A stretch of 64,000 nt of DNA from Micrasema longulum (lineage: Eukaryota; Arthropoda; Insecta; Trichoptera; Brachycentridae), in contig JAGVSM010002760.1 of assembly GCA_022494885.1 (NCBI GenBank), positions 28,929 to 92,928 on the forward strand, read 5' to 3'. A program made the position numbers and the translations under genes. Shown here piece after piece: positions 31,863 to 43,815 of the stretch (positions within the stretch are counted from its first letter, which is position 1; each line of letters starts with the position of its first letter). The notes beneath the pieces were generated by a model, which was not told the DNA's origin, searched no databases, and saw nothing but the letters and a program-made list of their open reading frames with translations.

Positions 31863-33912
31863 TAACATTTTTGATTTTTGTATATATGTTACCGAATCGA
31901 GAAACCATCCACAAGCGAGTTGGAGCGTCATCTATGTATTGATATTAAAGTTAAGTATTTTAATTAGCAGATTACTTTATTTTATGTAGTTTGTGAACTT
32001 TCATCCTTTGCGACGCTGACAAAAAAAATGTTTTTTTTTACTTTTTGTTAGTACTATTTCCGTCTGTTACCTGCTAGTCATTTTTGTTTATTCAATTTTA
32101 TGTTGTATATTTCAACTCAATGCGGATTTTTACCTTAAGAACTGAAATGAAAAAAACAAATTTTTTTTACAAAAGTAAATAAATAAATAAATGAAAAGTG
32201 TTGATATTGTAATCATTTTCCGCAGTCTTCATAAATAACTCACAATTAGAGTAAGAAAAACTTGATACAACAGGTTTGAATGTTAGAAAAATATTGACAT
32301 AAGTAAACAATCCCGTAAGCAAAAGATAGGTCGTTAAATCAAACAAACGACATATTTTCTCACGATCCTAATACTTTATACCTTTCTACAAACGATTATG
32401 CTTGTTATAATGTGGTAGTTTCAAACAATTCATAGGCTATGTAAAGTTCTGCCTTAAATTGTACATGTTTTTACGCAGAATTAAAAATATAAATAATGTA
32501 AGTGATAAAATAATAAACGGTAAAAAAGTTAAAACAAAAAACGATGAAGTATTTTTTTCTTTCTCATCTTTGAAAACTCAGTTTTTAAGTATGAGAATGA
32601 TTTTATTTGAGATTTGGCACCCCAGTGGTATAATGAAGATGCTCACCTCACACGCAACTTTCTGGATCACAACAGTTTTATTGTGATAATATATCTTGTT
32701 TGTTCTATACTGTATATCACAACTATATGTATTTGAGCCTTTTGGCATGTTATGGAGCAAAAAATAATATCAGTTTCATATAAAGAAGCGCCCTTACATA
32801 GAGCGTCACTCAATTGTTGATAAGAAATTCAAAATAATCATCTCAAGACTTATTTGAAAGTTACAGGCTCCAAATAGCGCCAGTTGCACCAAAGACATTT
32901 AAATTAAATAATCGTTGCACTTTCGTAAAAATTTTAAAATGGGTTTTATAAAAAAAGCTAGTTGAAACCACTAACTCATTTAGCCTATTTCGATTTTTTT
33001 AAATACAATTAAAGGTTAATTTTACTAAATATTTAAAAATTTCACTTTTTGTATTGCAATTGACAACTTATAGCAAAAATATTTTGAAACATTCAAAAAA
33101 AGACAACATTTGTGTAGTATGATTTAATCGCTTGATACTCCTGGGAAATAGTTATTTACCTCCTGAATCCTGCTCTGCTCGGGACAATGATTTGCAGTCC
33201 CCTGTCATTACCTTTGTTAATCACCGGAATGTCGAAAATCCAAAATTACCCCGTGAGTGGAAACAGGGTTCAGAAGTCTGGCAGTTATGTGCCCAGGGCG
33301 CGGGCGGCATACGGGAGGGTGGCAAAACGAATGTCAATCAATCCTCGCTTGCGGTGACAAATTGACAAATGGATGAAAGCTTGGGAAAATAGCGCGCGTT
33401 TACCATAAAGCGTTACATTTGAAACATGAATAGACTCACAATAAACATTGTGGGTTTTGTAAAAAATTCAAACAAATATAAAATAAGTAGGTACATTTTC
33501 AACAATGCATTACTGTTGATCGATGAAAATCCGTTGGAATATCTGCTTCTAAGTGGAGCCTGTAGACATCACCAGATCCTATCAAAAACCAGTTCTCTCA
33601 CCTCCTCCCGCCTCCGCCTATCCCGCATCCATCTGGAGCCTTTCAGAACGGCGGAAGCCCGCAGGTCTGAAGAAGATGCAACTTGGTTAAAAGCTTTCCT
33701 GCTCCCTCAAAAGGGTCATTATATAGGGCTCTTTTTTATACGGGAGTTGCATTGGTTTTTACCCTGCTATATACAAAGTTTATATTTCATAATGTGGATT
33801 TTTCTGCAATTAAATGTCTTAAAATTTATCTAAACTGTTGGGATCAGGAGGATATACTAATGTGGACTAATCAGGAACTTCCCAGCATTTGCTCATGTGG
33901 AGAAAAAACCAC
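31863..33912. other. Unassigned stretch
   Basis: About 2 kb with no supportable gene. The block at 33130-33370 and a plus-strand frame over 33426-33833 (with a serine/arginine-rich patch near 33590-33660) are GC-richer but contain nothing I recognise. Confidence 0.4.
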
Positions 33913-34330
33913 TTAAAACTCTTCAGGAAAAGCTGACCTGTTGACAGTTGTCAACAGGCTTTCCGTTCCACTAGAAGAGTGTTCGGCATTTTGTTCCCTA
34001 CTTTGGTTTATTTTACAAATTGCCTGCACTATATTGATCATGCATAATACTACTTTTTGTCTGAGTTTTTTATTACCTATCACCGATGGGAGATCGCAAA
34101 GATCTTCGCCTAGGCTTCTGCATCGCGCATTCAGCTGTTGTCTTTGAAAACTGAAAAAGGGGCAATGCGTCAACAAGTGAGGGTCATCTTGAGGAGTTTC
34201 ATCATCGGATGGGCAGCTGTCGATCTCGGAGAGCTTGAAGCGATGCAGGTAGCTCATGAACCCACCGTGACCCATGAGAATCTGAGTGAGCTCGTAGCCA
34301 GCTTTTTGCATTTCGCACAAAGGGGATAAA
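33913..34330 (-). pseudogene. LINE C-terminal (RNase H-adjacent / zinc-knuckle) relic
   Basis: The minus-strand frame starts CEMQKAGYELTQILMGHGGF and continues YLHRFKLSEIDSCPSDDETP and HLLTHCPFFSFQRQQL, ending after 135 codons. The order 'LTGHG.F..YLHRF.L', 'C.(C)', 'H.L..CP.F...R' is the C-terminal region of R1/I/Jockey-type retrotransposons that carry an RNase H domain or a CCHC-like knuckle (family knowledge). The expected CxC is reduced to one Cys (SCPSD). The frame is open over its length. The 5' part, including RT, is missing. Confidence 0.75.
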
Positions 34331-35389
34331 TGGAATATTTATAGGGAATGGCCTTAATTTACCATAATTTAATTCAAAGATGATAATATTTTAAATTCAA
34401 CTGCCGAAAACATGAGAAAACTATTGGGTATCGCTTACAACTCGGGCGAAACGTGCACCCGTGCCAACTTCCCGAGAGTTACTAAGTAGCTAGTACTGAA
34501 CTACGTGACTGGACATGTAGTGGACGTGTAACGTCAGTTGTAATTGGTATATTGTGAGTATACTTTTGATGATATTTGTAATTTATCCCTGATTTCCGAT
34601 AAAATGCTTTTTTTGTGCCTAATAAGTACTTATTATTTAATAACAAATTATTTCAAGCGATACGTAAATGTGTAATGGAGGAATACTGAAAATCTAAACC
34701 CAATATTTATTATATTTAAAAAGATATTATAGTCACTAAACGCAATGTGTACTAGCTACACATCGCCGGGGAGGGAGGGTTAAACGCATAAGTTTAAGCA
34801 CATTTAAGCTGGATGGATAAAGCAAATTACAACAGGAATGGAGAACATTGAGTGTGGCGGTTTATCCTCTCTGTCTACCTACGGGGAAATGGCGTGATGG
34901 TAGTAGTAGTAGTAGACTTTAAAACAAATCAGTAAAATCGCATGGGTTGAACTATAAAACTAATTTATAATCGAATTAATAATAATCGTAAAGACTTTAA
35001 TTGAATTGACGAAAAACGTTCGTTTCCATTGTTTTACAAATCTAATTATTTTAATCTTACATCTGGGTTTTAAAGTTAAAAGCTTCCTCACCCTTGGTTA
35101 GAATTAACTAATTGAATTATTCGACGTCTCGTCCTTAAGATGAGTTGAATGGCATTCAATTAACTTTTAGCTACTGTAGCATTTTTGACTATGGCGAAAA
35201 ACGGATTTTAAATTAAAAGGACTTAAAAGTCGAAGCTTAAACTGTAAAATTAAGTGGTCAGTATTAAATTATAATCAAGATATGAAACGAAGAATATTTT
35301 AGAGAATAAAATACAATCAAGAGAATTTCAATGGTTTTGAAAAATATTTTTATATGCTAATAGTCTACCAAAACTAACACAAACATATT
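34331..35389. other. Unassigned stretch
   Basis: Contains a 25-base piece of family C (TTACAACAGGAATGGAGAAC at 34829) and a (GTA)n tract at 34898-34915. No gene is supported. Confidence 0.4.
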
Positions 35390-35563
35390 TTTTTTTGTTT
35401 TATTTTAATTTACACCACAACAGGCTAGGAGGTCAAATTGCAAAAGTGAATTACAGCACAGAACACCCAGGCTTGAGAAACATCACGTTCAATTTATTTT
35501 TATGTCCTCACTGGGAATCGAACCTGGAACCCATTTACTATTTATCGTATTATCAGCCCCATG
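35390..35563 (-). mobile_element. tRNA-headed repeat, single copy seen
   Basis: On the minus strand GGGGCTGATAATACGATAAA is followed by a clean box-B-like GGTTCGATTCC and CAGTGAGGAC. A body ending near TTTGACCTCC follows. It is not similar to SINE-A or SINE-B beyond the head. I see only this copy, so its ends are estimates. Confidence 0.45.
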
Positions 35564-35800
35564 GTTTTTTAAAGTTTTGTAATTTTGAAATTACTCCGTG
35601 TGTGACGTCACAAGTTATCTTCGGTGAGTTTTTGCTGATTGGCGAATTGGCTTCCCGCTAAACGAAAATCTATCGCTCTATAATTGGTTGATTTGAAGGA
35701 ACTAGTGACGTTGTTCAAAGTAGTTAGTTTTTATTGAAATCATTTTCGGCACTTTTTAATTCATTTTCAAGAAACTTCACCATTATTAATTATTAAATTC
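35564..35800 (+). repeat. Family E dispersed repeat, second copy
   Basis: Same order of blocks as at 13453-13700: GTGTGTGACGTCACAAG, AATTGGTTGATTT, AGTGACGTTGTTCAAAG, TCAAGAAACTTC. Confidence 0.7.
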
Positions 35801-37344
35801 ACAGTTCGGCATTAAATTATTGATGCTTAAAATATATTTATATCTTGAATCATATATTATGTATATTATTTTTTATACACGTATATTGTAGTATTTGTAA
35901 TTTCAAATATGTGGTAAACAAATTTAAATCATATTAATTTAATTATTCTTTCTTATATAAAACATTTTCCCTTATCATGGGATTTCTAAAGGGCTGAAAT
36001 GCACTCAAACAAATAAAAAGTACTTGTTTCTATTGAAAAGAATATATAAATAAATGTTATTTGTTTCTCATAAAAATCACGAATTTCTTGTTGCCGACAG
36101 CAATAAAATATTAATGAAATACTAGTTTCGTATTAATATTAGTATTTCTTCGAAAGTTTGCTTACGAAGTTTGTATTACGCGCTAAATTTTATTTTGTCT
36201 CACGTGTTAGTTGGCAAAGTTATTAGTACGAACCTAGATCGAGAAACTTTTGTAGCTTCCTATTGGGCTATTAAGCCATGTTTTAAACACCTACATATTA
36301 GTCGTTTTGTATCGTACATAACCTTAGAATATTTTTTCTTTGGCGGTGTCTTATGGCCGTTTTGCCACTAAAAAGAACATTTCTCGCTATAAGTGCTCAT
36401 TTTATCACTTTTTATGTTCTCATATATTCTGCTTTAGAGAGAAAACAACATTAAGCAGTCGTGCTCGTGTGATTTCCGCAGAAGTAGTTTAGACCCGCGT
36501 CCGCGAGTTGAAAGAAGTGTGAAACGTGCTTTCGCTTATTGGTCTAACGACAGTTATCCGTAATGTTCTCGAACTCTCGTAAATATTTTTTCTGCAATGA
36601 ATACAAAACAATTAAAGAAAAAAAATATGTATGGTTACTCCAGGAGAGACGGCCATGGTTTTTTCTGTAATTAAGAACCGTCAGCTCTACAACAAATAAA
36701 ACAGCGAGTTCGTTTTATAATCGAGTCTTTATTCATTATTATACCATTTTTATGCGATGATGATGTCAAAAAATTACATTAAAAAACTCTGCGGTAGCCA
36801 TCTCACCTATATTATTGGTGGAAAGATGTCCAGGTTAGTTAAGGTAAGATGGCTATGCAACTTAGAACGCGTTTCCTATGTCTTTATTTATTTATTTATT
36901 TTATTAATTTATATTTTTTGTCTTACAAACTATAATTAATAACAAAAATAATGTGATCTCACTAGAGTTACCTGTACCGAGGACACTTAACCATTTTTTT
37001 TTTTTTAATATTTTTTTCATTTGAGAATAAACAAAAAAGACTAACTTAATAAACAGAAATAATTATCAAAATGTTTAGACAGTCCTCACCGTTGCCTTTA
37101 CTTTTCCACTTGCATTTAGTCACATTAATCAAATTTGTATTTTCTTTATCGCAATAGATCTTGATACTGCACGGATGACATTTTTGATCAAATTCAAGTT
37201 CAAGTTAAGTTTTTGTGCACCCAACGTTTACGAGTGATATTCTGTAGCCAGTCCTCAATTTTCCTACTTTGCCTCATACCCGTGCTAATTCGATACCCAT
37301 ACATATTTGCCGCGTGCCTGATAAAAAACTTATCCTTCTTATCA
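35801..37344. other. Unassigned stretch
   Basis: No supportable gene. A small inverted pair, TAGCCATCTCACC (36792) and AAGATGGCTATGC (36846), flanks a TTATTGGTGGAAAGATGTCC segment. Confidence 0.4.
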
Positions 37345-37962
37345 GTCTATTTCTCTCTACTGCTGGATATAGGCCTCTTCCGAATTTTTCCATGTTTTTC
37401 TGTCCTGGTCCTGTTTCCATCCATGGCCCAGGAGATCAACAGCATAGTCAGTCCATCTCTTTTGTGGTCTCCTTACTTTCCTTTTACTTTCGTAGGGTCT
37501 CCAGTTTAGTGTTCTGGGGGTCCACCTATCGACTTCTTGTTTCGCCACATGACTCGCCCACTGCCATTTTTGTCTTCTTCCTCTTTCTGCGATATCGGTC
37601 ACCTTTGTACAGCGTCTTATCGACTAATGTTTTATTCGGTCTCTCAAGGAGACGCCCAAAATGTGTTTTTCCATAGACCATTGAGTGCACTTAATTTTGT
37701 GAACACTTCTAACAGTGAGTGACATAGTTTCAAGACCGTATGTTGTGACCGGTAAAACAGTTGTAGACTTTGGCCTTCAGATTATTTGGGATTTCTTTAT
37801 TTCTGAATACATTTTTCAGCTTTCCAAACGCAGACCAACTTATCCCAATTCGTCTAGGCAGTTCCGCAGTTCGATTAAATTTTCCCGATTTGATTTTGTG
37901 CTCAAGGTAAATGTACTTGTCAACAGCACCAGTAGTTTTACTTCCGGTACATAAGTTGCTAA
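37345..37962 (-). pseudogene. RTE-type reverse transcriptase C-terminal relic
   Basis: The minus strand reads VDKYIYLEHKIKSGKFNRTA, ELPRRIGISWSAFGKLKNVF, NLKAKVYNCF, then broken sequence (SMVYGKTHFGRLLERPNK). A recovered frame gives TDIAERGRRQKWQWASHVAK, RPQKRWTDYAVDLLGHGWKQ and DRKTWKNSEEAYIQQ. This is the order of insect RTE elements: YLG...., RRI...W.AFGKL, ..K..WAGH..R, GRP..RW.DD, G..W...A.DR..W..L.EA(Y/F). At least two frameshifts and a stop separate the segments. The RT palm and endonuclease are missing. A second RTE relic lies at 47010-47650. Confidence 0.85.
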
Positions 37963-37980
37963 TACTCCAGTACTCAAAAT

Positions 37981-38090
37981 CTATTGAACGTAGCTATGCA
38001 GAAAGCAGCCAGCCATGGAACTTTTTTTGACCTTAACAAACAAATAACAATGTATTTGACCAGTTTGAATCATTTTTAAAATGTAAAACA
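37981..38090 (+). mobile_element. Family F (MITE-like), 5' fragment
   Basis: Begins TATTGAACGTAGCTATGCAG, AAAGCAGCCAGCC. It continues with TTTTTGACCTTAACAAAC and TTTGACCAGTTTGAATC, also found in the fuller copy at 38732. It ends before the opposite terminal repeat. Confidence 0.6.
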
Positions 38091-38261
38091 TGGAAAAGCC
38101 TACAAGGCGTTTAAATCAATAAAGAAATATAAGAAACGATCGCTGCGTTTGGTGGGTGCTGATGCATAACTGTGTGATGATAATACAAATAATTATTATC
38201 TTTATTAAAATTACATATAATTACACATATAGGGAAAAATAACACAAATAAAGGCTTTGTG

Positions 38262-38731
38262 AATCGTATATGATGAAAAATTATCATTTACTCATCACAT
38301 TGATATCATCACTAATAGGCGATGAATGGTATTTGCAGCGAATTGTAAAGCATTTTAATTATATCACTACCTTCAAAGTACTATTTACTGCATTAATTCA
38401 AAGTGATTTAGAATTTAATTGAACAATTTGGTCACCTATTACAATGTTCATATTTTAAAGTTAGGAAAATTACAACGTAAATTCTTTAAATTCATCGATT
38501 ACACACTTAATATACCCACTGAAAGTATTGATTATGTTTTTTTATTATTTACACCGAATAGGTCAACTCTTCACAAGAAAAGAGTTATAAATAATTTATC
38601 AAAATTATGTAGGTAATAGCTTAGAGCAAATAGCGTATTGGACGTCCCGGAATTGACAAGAATTATCAGCATAAAAATATTTGTTCGAACTACTCGGCAG
38701 CTAACGTTTTTTTTTAAATCTCCTGGCAGTC
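38262..38731 (+). pseudogene. LINE relic, same family as the 52.7 kb element
   Basis: Readable pieces in order: VIYDEKLSFTHHIDIITN, TIWSP, then YYNVHILKLGKLQRKFFKFI, DYTLNIPTESIDY and ANSVLDVPELTRIISIKIF, VRTTRQLTFF. The corresponding pieces at 52741-53523 are GVIFDQKLSFISHINDIS, TIWSPYYASHQITIERVQNK and VNSVLDSPEILALIGFKVPV, RVTRLVQLYH. The frame changes at least twice and contains stops. The fragment lies between two copies of MITE family F. Confidence 0.75.
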
Positions 38732-39167
38732 ATAATTGAATGTAGTCATACAGAAAGCAGCCAGCAATAGAAAAGTGAAACTGAGATAATAGTTCTTATG
38801 TGAAAAGAGTAAATATATAAATCTACACAACAATTGGAATGTTTTTGACTCTAACAAATGATAAACAATCGATAAATTAGTTTTTTTTTATTTTATAAAC
38901 AAAAATTTTATTATTTAATTGACCTGTTTTAATGTTTTTTAAAGTAACGTGAGATTTTTCTTGTACTGTGGGTCCTTTTTGCAAATTGAAAAATGCCACT
39001 TTTGTAATCGACACCATATTCAGAAGGAGATAAATACAGTTTTCTGTATGAAAACGGTCTGGTGGTTTTAAGCGGAACATAGAATTGACTTTACTGCACC
39101 CGATAATATTAATATATCATTTTTTCAAAATTGTGGACTGGCTGCTTTTTGCATAACAACGTTCAAT
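38732..39167. mobile_element. Family F, MITE-like element with ~30-bp TIRs
   Basis: The left end ATTGAATGTAGTCATACAGA, AAGCAGCCAGC is inverted at the right end (the reverse strand from 39167 reads TTATTGAACGTTGTTATGCA, AAAAGCAGCCAGTC). The interior is AT-rich and non-coding. Length ~435 bp with terminal inverted repeats suggests a non-autonomous DNA transposon. Its autonomous partner is unknown. Confidence 0.65.
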
Positions 39168-39364
39168 AATTATTACAATTCACCAATACCTAGACTACAC
39201 TTGCTAGGTAACGAGTATAGTTAAGTTGATATATTTTGTTTTTCTTTATATAATCAAAGGTAAAGTATTCTAAAGGTGACAAATTAATATGTATAAAATT
39301 TCTAAATATTGTTCTTTATTCACTAATAAATTCACTAATGAGACATATGTGTTTGTGTATGTTT

Positions 39365-39365
<1 letters not shown>

Positions 39366-39416
<51 letters not shown>

Positions 39417-39560
39417 GTGTGTGTGTGTGTGTATGTGTATGTTTATGTATATATATAGTACACTTGTGTGTAAATGTATGTATGCATATGCATGTGTATG
39501 TATGTTTGTGTATTTATGTATGTAAATATATTAAATATCTTTCTGTATATATCTATACCC
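39366..39560. repeat. (TA)n / (TG)n microsatellite
   Basis: About 45 bases of pure TA, then TATATGTATATATATG, a short (TG)n, and a degenerate TATG/TGTA tract. Apparent open reading frames across it are artefacts of the repeat. Confidence 0.95.
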
Positions 39561-40663
39561 ATGTGGGTACATTTCCTTACTTTTACTTATTATTGTTTCT
39601 TTTCATTTTCTTATTTTATTCTTACTTTTAATCTAATGTATATACTTATGTTACACTGCTGCACTTGTATGTATTACTAATAATTGTAAAAGCCCGTTGA
39701 TCGTATAAATAAATAACTCTCGTATCCATCCAAGGCCTTATTTTTCACAATAAATCCATTTTTTATGTAATTTTATTATGTTTTTGCTTACACCGCACCG
39801 TGGCTTACTTACTGCTTTGAGATTCGACGCTAATGAGATAGAGGATAGTAATATAAAACTACGAAGTCGAAATGTTAGAAAGTTTTTAAAATCTTCGATC
39901 GAGATGTGCTGACTTTTTGTACTGATAAGTCATTTTATTCTTCTACGTACACCATTTTTGAGTTCTGGAGTAAAATAAAATGATGTTTCTTTGTTTTCGC
40001 AATCACCGATGCCAGAAAATACGTTCAACCGATTGCCTGCTCGTAGGCGCTATGTTAATTTTATTTCACGTCTAAAACCCCGGTGAAATAAGCAGAGTAA
40101 CACCAAAATACTTTAAAATATAAATCTCTTATTTTTAGTCAATAACATATTTTAGAGGGATAAATATCTAACCAGTAAATTAATGAGAAAATATTTCAAT
40201 GTAAATTCTCTATAATTCTTTTATCAATCTACCATTGTTGTTTATTCAAACTTAAACAATCAATCTCTGAAAAGGGCAGACTTCCTGTTTTTCTCTTCTT
40301 CAGACTAAAGGATCATTAATCAAAAATGTTGAACTCACTTGTTTTACCTTTTGTCCCACCAATTCCGCTATATTTAACGATCCTTTTAGCAAGGACGACA
40401 AAAACTGATGAATGTGTTGAGTGTGTTTTCCTTTATAATTATTAATACTCGTATTTATGGTGACATTTTTTATGCCAACAAAAATAAACGATTGCATAAG
40501 ACATCTACAAGTTTCTTGAGAAAATATTAGTTCTGAAAAGAAATCTTTTTACACTGTGTGTACTCGTAAATCACGACTTTACAAATATACTCTTTATCCG
40601 ATTTATCGGCGAAGCTTAAGAAAAAAAAATGCTTAAACATTATTTAAATTTTGATTATAAAGG
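39561..40663. other. Unassigned stretch with family H copy
   Basis: Family H occupies about 39810-39960 (GAGATTCGACGCTAATGAGA, GATAGTAATATAAAAC, CATTTTATTCTTCTACGTAC). The rest has no supportable gene. Confidence 0.45.
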
Positions 40664-41158
40664 TCCGTTTTATGGTATAATGGTCAGCGCGTTTACATAC
40701 GCCAAAGATCTTGGATTTGATTCCCAAAATGATTGATAAAAAATAAAGGTTTCAGCTCTTTCACTTCACAAAAGTCAACAGATGGAAGAGTTGAGGAAAT
40801 GTGGATGTTCAAACATGGGCAGAATTGTGAATGTTACACAGTGTGTAAAGTGGCCACTTAAACCAGCCAATGACAGGTCATAAGCCCTGTAAATGCCTAG
40901 ACTTCCATATTCCCTTCTCGAAAACTTTTTTCCCTCTCTGTTGAAATAAATTTAAATACGAACAACTCCCTAGGGAGGAAATCCAGCCAGTCTGCAAGCA
41001 TTTGGACATAATCAAACATTGATAAAAAATATTTTTGTTTAAAAGTATTTGGCTGCAACTCAGAGCGTAAGAATAATCTTATCTTACCTAAACAAAAAAA
41101 TAAGGTACGCTGCCATTTAAATTCCAAAGCAGTGCCCTATGCACCACTAGGTGTGAAA
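40664..41158 (+). mobile_element. SINE-A interrupted by family C
   Basis: The head lies at 40664-40745 (TTTATGGTATAATGGTCAGC, box-B-like GGATTTGATTCCC). The tail resumes at 41032 (CTTATCTTACCTAAAC, then CAGTGCCCTATGCACCACTA). The interruption is family C at 40746-41017 with ATTGATAAAAAATA on both sides. The GAT tail is lost. Confidence 0.85.
40746..41017 (-). mobile_element. Family C insert with 14-bp target duplication
   Basis: ATTGATAAAAAATA occurs at 40732-40745 and 41018-41031 and directly borders the element. The insert reads on the minus strand from GTTTGATTATGTCC through CTCCCTAGGGAG to AGAGCTGAAACCTT. A long duplicated target points to a retroposon copied by a LINE, not to a cut-and-paste element. 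No tRNA-like boxes or poly-A are seen at its ends. Confidence 0.85.
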
Positions 41159-41361
41159 ATTAGAACTATAATCAATAAATTTATATTTATTGAATTGGAT
41201 AGGTTGGTACATATGTTTTTGAAAATATGTTTATTAGGTTCCAAAAAAGTTTAAAAAAACAAGCTATAGTTTCTTCCTTGTATGTTTTTATTCAGTTTTT
41301 GTTGTTAAGTGCTTTATTGGTAAGATGAGATAAAAATATTGATATTCATTAATTACATTTT

Positions 41362-41550
41362 TTTTTTTTTAAATAAAGAAACATTTGCGTTCTTATGGTT
41401 TACCCCACAGATGTGAATTATTTATGCAGTGGTTTACCCAAATATTTCAATTTTAGGTCAGTTTTTGACGAGTTGCAAATAACTCACTATTAGAAAATGG
41501 GAATTAAGTTGGGGTAGAGTGGAGGTCGAACCTGCGATCTCTGAATTGTT
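41362..41550 (-). mobile_element. SINE-B, head-degenerate copy
   Basis: Contains AAGAAACATTTGCGTTC, CACTATTAGAAAATGGG and GGGGTAGAGTGG, but the tRNA-like head is lost. A duplication of TGGTTTACCC lies within 41397-41442 and separates the distal end from the body. Confidence 0.75.
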
Positions 41551-41655
41551 ATATTAACCGGTTTTAGGTCAAACGACTTAACTTTAAGACTTAAAATGAC
41601 TTAATGTTTTAAAATTGGGATTTTAAATATAATTGAGAAGTAGTTTTCCTAATTC

Positions 41656-42290
41656 ATGGATCTATATTATCTATATTATCTGACATTATCGAGTCTTTTT
41701 TTAAAAATCAAAAACTTTGTTCCAAAAACGGAAAAAATTCTAATGTATGAAGCCTATGTAAAAACTAAAATATGTTATACGCAACTATTATGGGGAGCAG
41801 GATATCAAAATGACATAAATAGACTACAAAGACAACAAAATAAAATATTAAAGTTAGTATATGACCTTCCCTATTTAACTGCAACTAGAGAACTTTTTAA
41901 ACAAACTAAGCAATTAAATATAACTGAACTCTTTCAACTAGAATCGTTAAAATTTATCCATAAATTAGCCACTAATGTAATTGTAGACGAAGAACTAAAA
42001 CTAATAAAAAAATGTAGTCAACATGGACATAATACGAGAATATCAGACAAATACCATATACAACTTTTTAAAACAAGACAAGGACAATCAAGAATAATGA
42101 ACCAGGGACTGAAATTATACAATAAACTACCAGACAAAACTAAACAAAAGACTCAGACAAACTTTACAAAAGATGTAAAAAATATTATTTTAAACAACAG
42201 AGTATAAATGAAAAATGTATGTATTATTTTATGTAAAATGAATGTTATAATCCGTAAGGGTTTATAAATAAATTTTCAAATAAAAAAAAA
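41656..42290 (+). pseudogene. LINE reverse transcriptase C-terminus with poly-A
   Basis: An open frame of 183 codons: LFLKIKNFVPKTEKILMYEA, YVKTKICYTQLLWGAGYQND, LQRQQNKILKLVYDLPYLTA, HGHNTRISDKYHIQLFKTRQ, QGLKLYNKLPDK. This is the post-RT thumb and C-terminus of a Jockey/CR1-like element ('Y.A.....RYG...WG', 'L...QNK..K', 'HNTR', 'G..LYN.LP'). A natural stop at 42207 is followed by ~60 bases and an A-rich tail (AAATAAAAAAAAAATAAAAA). RT motifs are missing because of 5' truncation. The lack of stops within the frame suggests it is younger than its neighbours. Confidence 0.8.
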
Positions 42291-43665
42291 ATAAAAATAA
42301 AAAAATACGTACAAAGTATCTATTCAGTGGTACAAAGTTTACTTCCGTTGGGTGTATTCAATGCAAATTTTACACACACCGCTGTAAGAGTTACTTTAAT
42401 TAAATTTTGTATTCAAATGATAATTACATGTTTATTGTAATATTCAATTACCAGCTGAAAGCTTTATTTACAACTTCGATGATTAACTTTAAAATCCAAT
42501 GAATAAATATGGAATGTATCCAATACATTAATTACTATCAGAATATTGGAGGGAAATAATTAATGTTAAATCGAAACAAAGCACTCAATTAATATGTAGG
42601 CGGTGGAAATTTGAAATCAAACAAGCAACGATAATGTTTTGCATCAAAATCATATAAATTTGTTAATTTTTTCGATAACAGACTTTCATTACCAACATAT
42701 CGTTTCTATTCTTGTATTGGATTCGTCCACTCTGTGGTGTGCCATGCGTAAAGACAAGGTTTGCATTGCATGCAAGGATATTAAATATTTATTTCAAAAC
42801 ATGAGTTTTCATATCAATATTTGATCTCCAGTCTGACGTATTTTCAAAAGCGTGAGGCTTGTCATCTGCCAATGAATAAATACGGATTACTATCTCGATT
42901 CACTAAAATTTACAAGTCACATTCTACATACTACATTTGCTGAGGTGTGGTAGTAAATACATTGACTTCAAATACGACTGTATATGATTTTTTACTTGAT
43001 CGGCCGGCCATAACATGGGCATAAAAACATTTCGATGTATGTACATTACAGACGATGACTTAAATGTTCCTATCTGATGCAAAACGGAGATCTAATGAAA
43101 TGAGCTAATAGCAATGAAGTCCTTCACTTCAATAGGGAAATATCACATTCGACGAATACCGATAAAATATACGTGAAATTGATTTAAAAAAATGGAATTT
43201 TCGAAATCAATATGGACGTTGCGGAGAAACGATTTGTAGGTTAACTATTTAAATAAAATTGAAAAAAATTACGTCTCCTCAAAAACGCAACATATTTGAA
43301 TTTGACAATTGTGACGACAAGATTCTTGATGATAAACAAAGTTGCGAAAATTTAAAATTATAAATATAACATATTTTTTTATGCTTCTAAAAAGAACACT
43401 TTTTTTTTTCGATAGTATTTCATTGACATTTATTAATTAAAAATTGTTAAAAAGGGACGTAATATTTCCATAATGCGGTGGGTTAACGCTTAACAATTTT
43501 AATAAAATTACATCTAAAGCAATCCGAAATTGGCGCTGCGGGGGCTGTAAAAAACATTCTGGAGAAAAAAAACTAAAATATTTTTTTGTAATCAACTTAA
43601 TTTATTCAAATTACCAATATTTATTTATTTAAGGGATAACCCGCAAAGTTTTTTTTATATGCTTA
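42291..43665. other. Unassigned stretch
   Basis: AT-rich with no supportable gene or recognised repeat. Confidence 0.4.
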
Positions 43666-43815
43666 TCATACGGTAGGAAAGAGAGGGTATGGGTGAAAAT
43701 TTTTAAAAACCCACCCAACACCCAGACCAACTGAGAAAAAAACCTTTTTGTAACTGGCGGGAATCGAACCCGCGACGCCAGTTTCACAGTTGGCCATCTA
43801 ACCAACTGCGCCTGT
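43666..43815 (-). mobile_element. tRNA-headed repeat, single copy seen
   Basis: On the minus strand CAGGCGCAGTTGGTTAGATG, then CGCGGGTTCGATTCCCGC, a perfect T-arm-like stem with box B. The following body ends near TACCGTATGATAAGC. The acceptor halves do not pair (5' CTAGACAG against 3' CAGTTAC) and the anticodon stem is only about 3 bp, so it is not a functional tRNA gene. A SINE is the likely reading. Confidence 0.6.

Noticed and set aside
37213..37722. Plus-strand frames of up to 135 codons
   Set aside because: These are antisense to the RTE relic on the minus strand, whose motifs are clear.
39338..39680. Open frames over the microsatellite
   Set aside because: The proteins are Tyr/Ile/Val/Cys repeats created by (TA)n and (TG)n.
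43748..43815. Possible functional tRNA gene (GTG anticodon position)
   Set aside because: The T arm is perfect but the acceptor strands do not pair and the anticodon stem has only about three pairs. A repeat body follows directly, so a SINE head is more likely.
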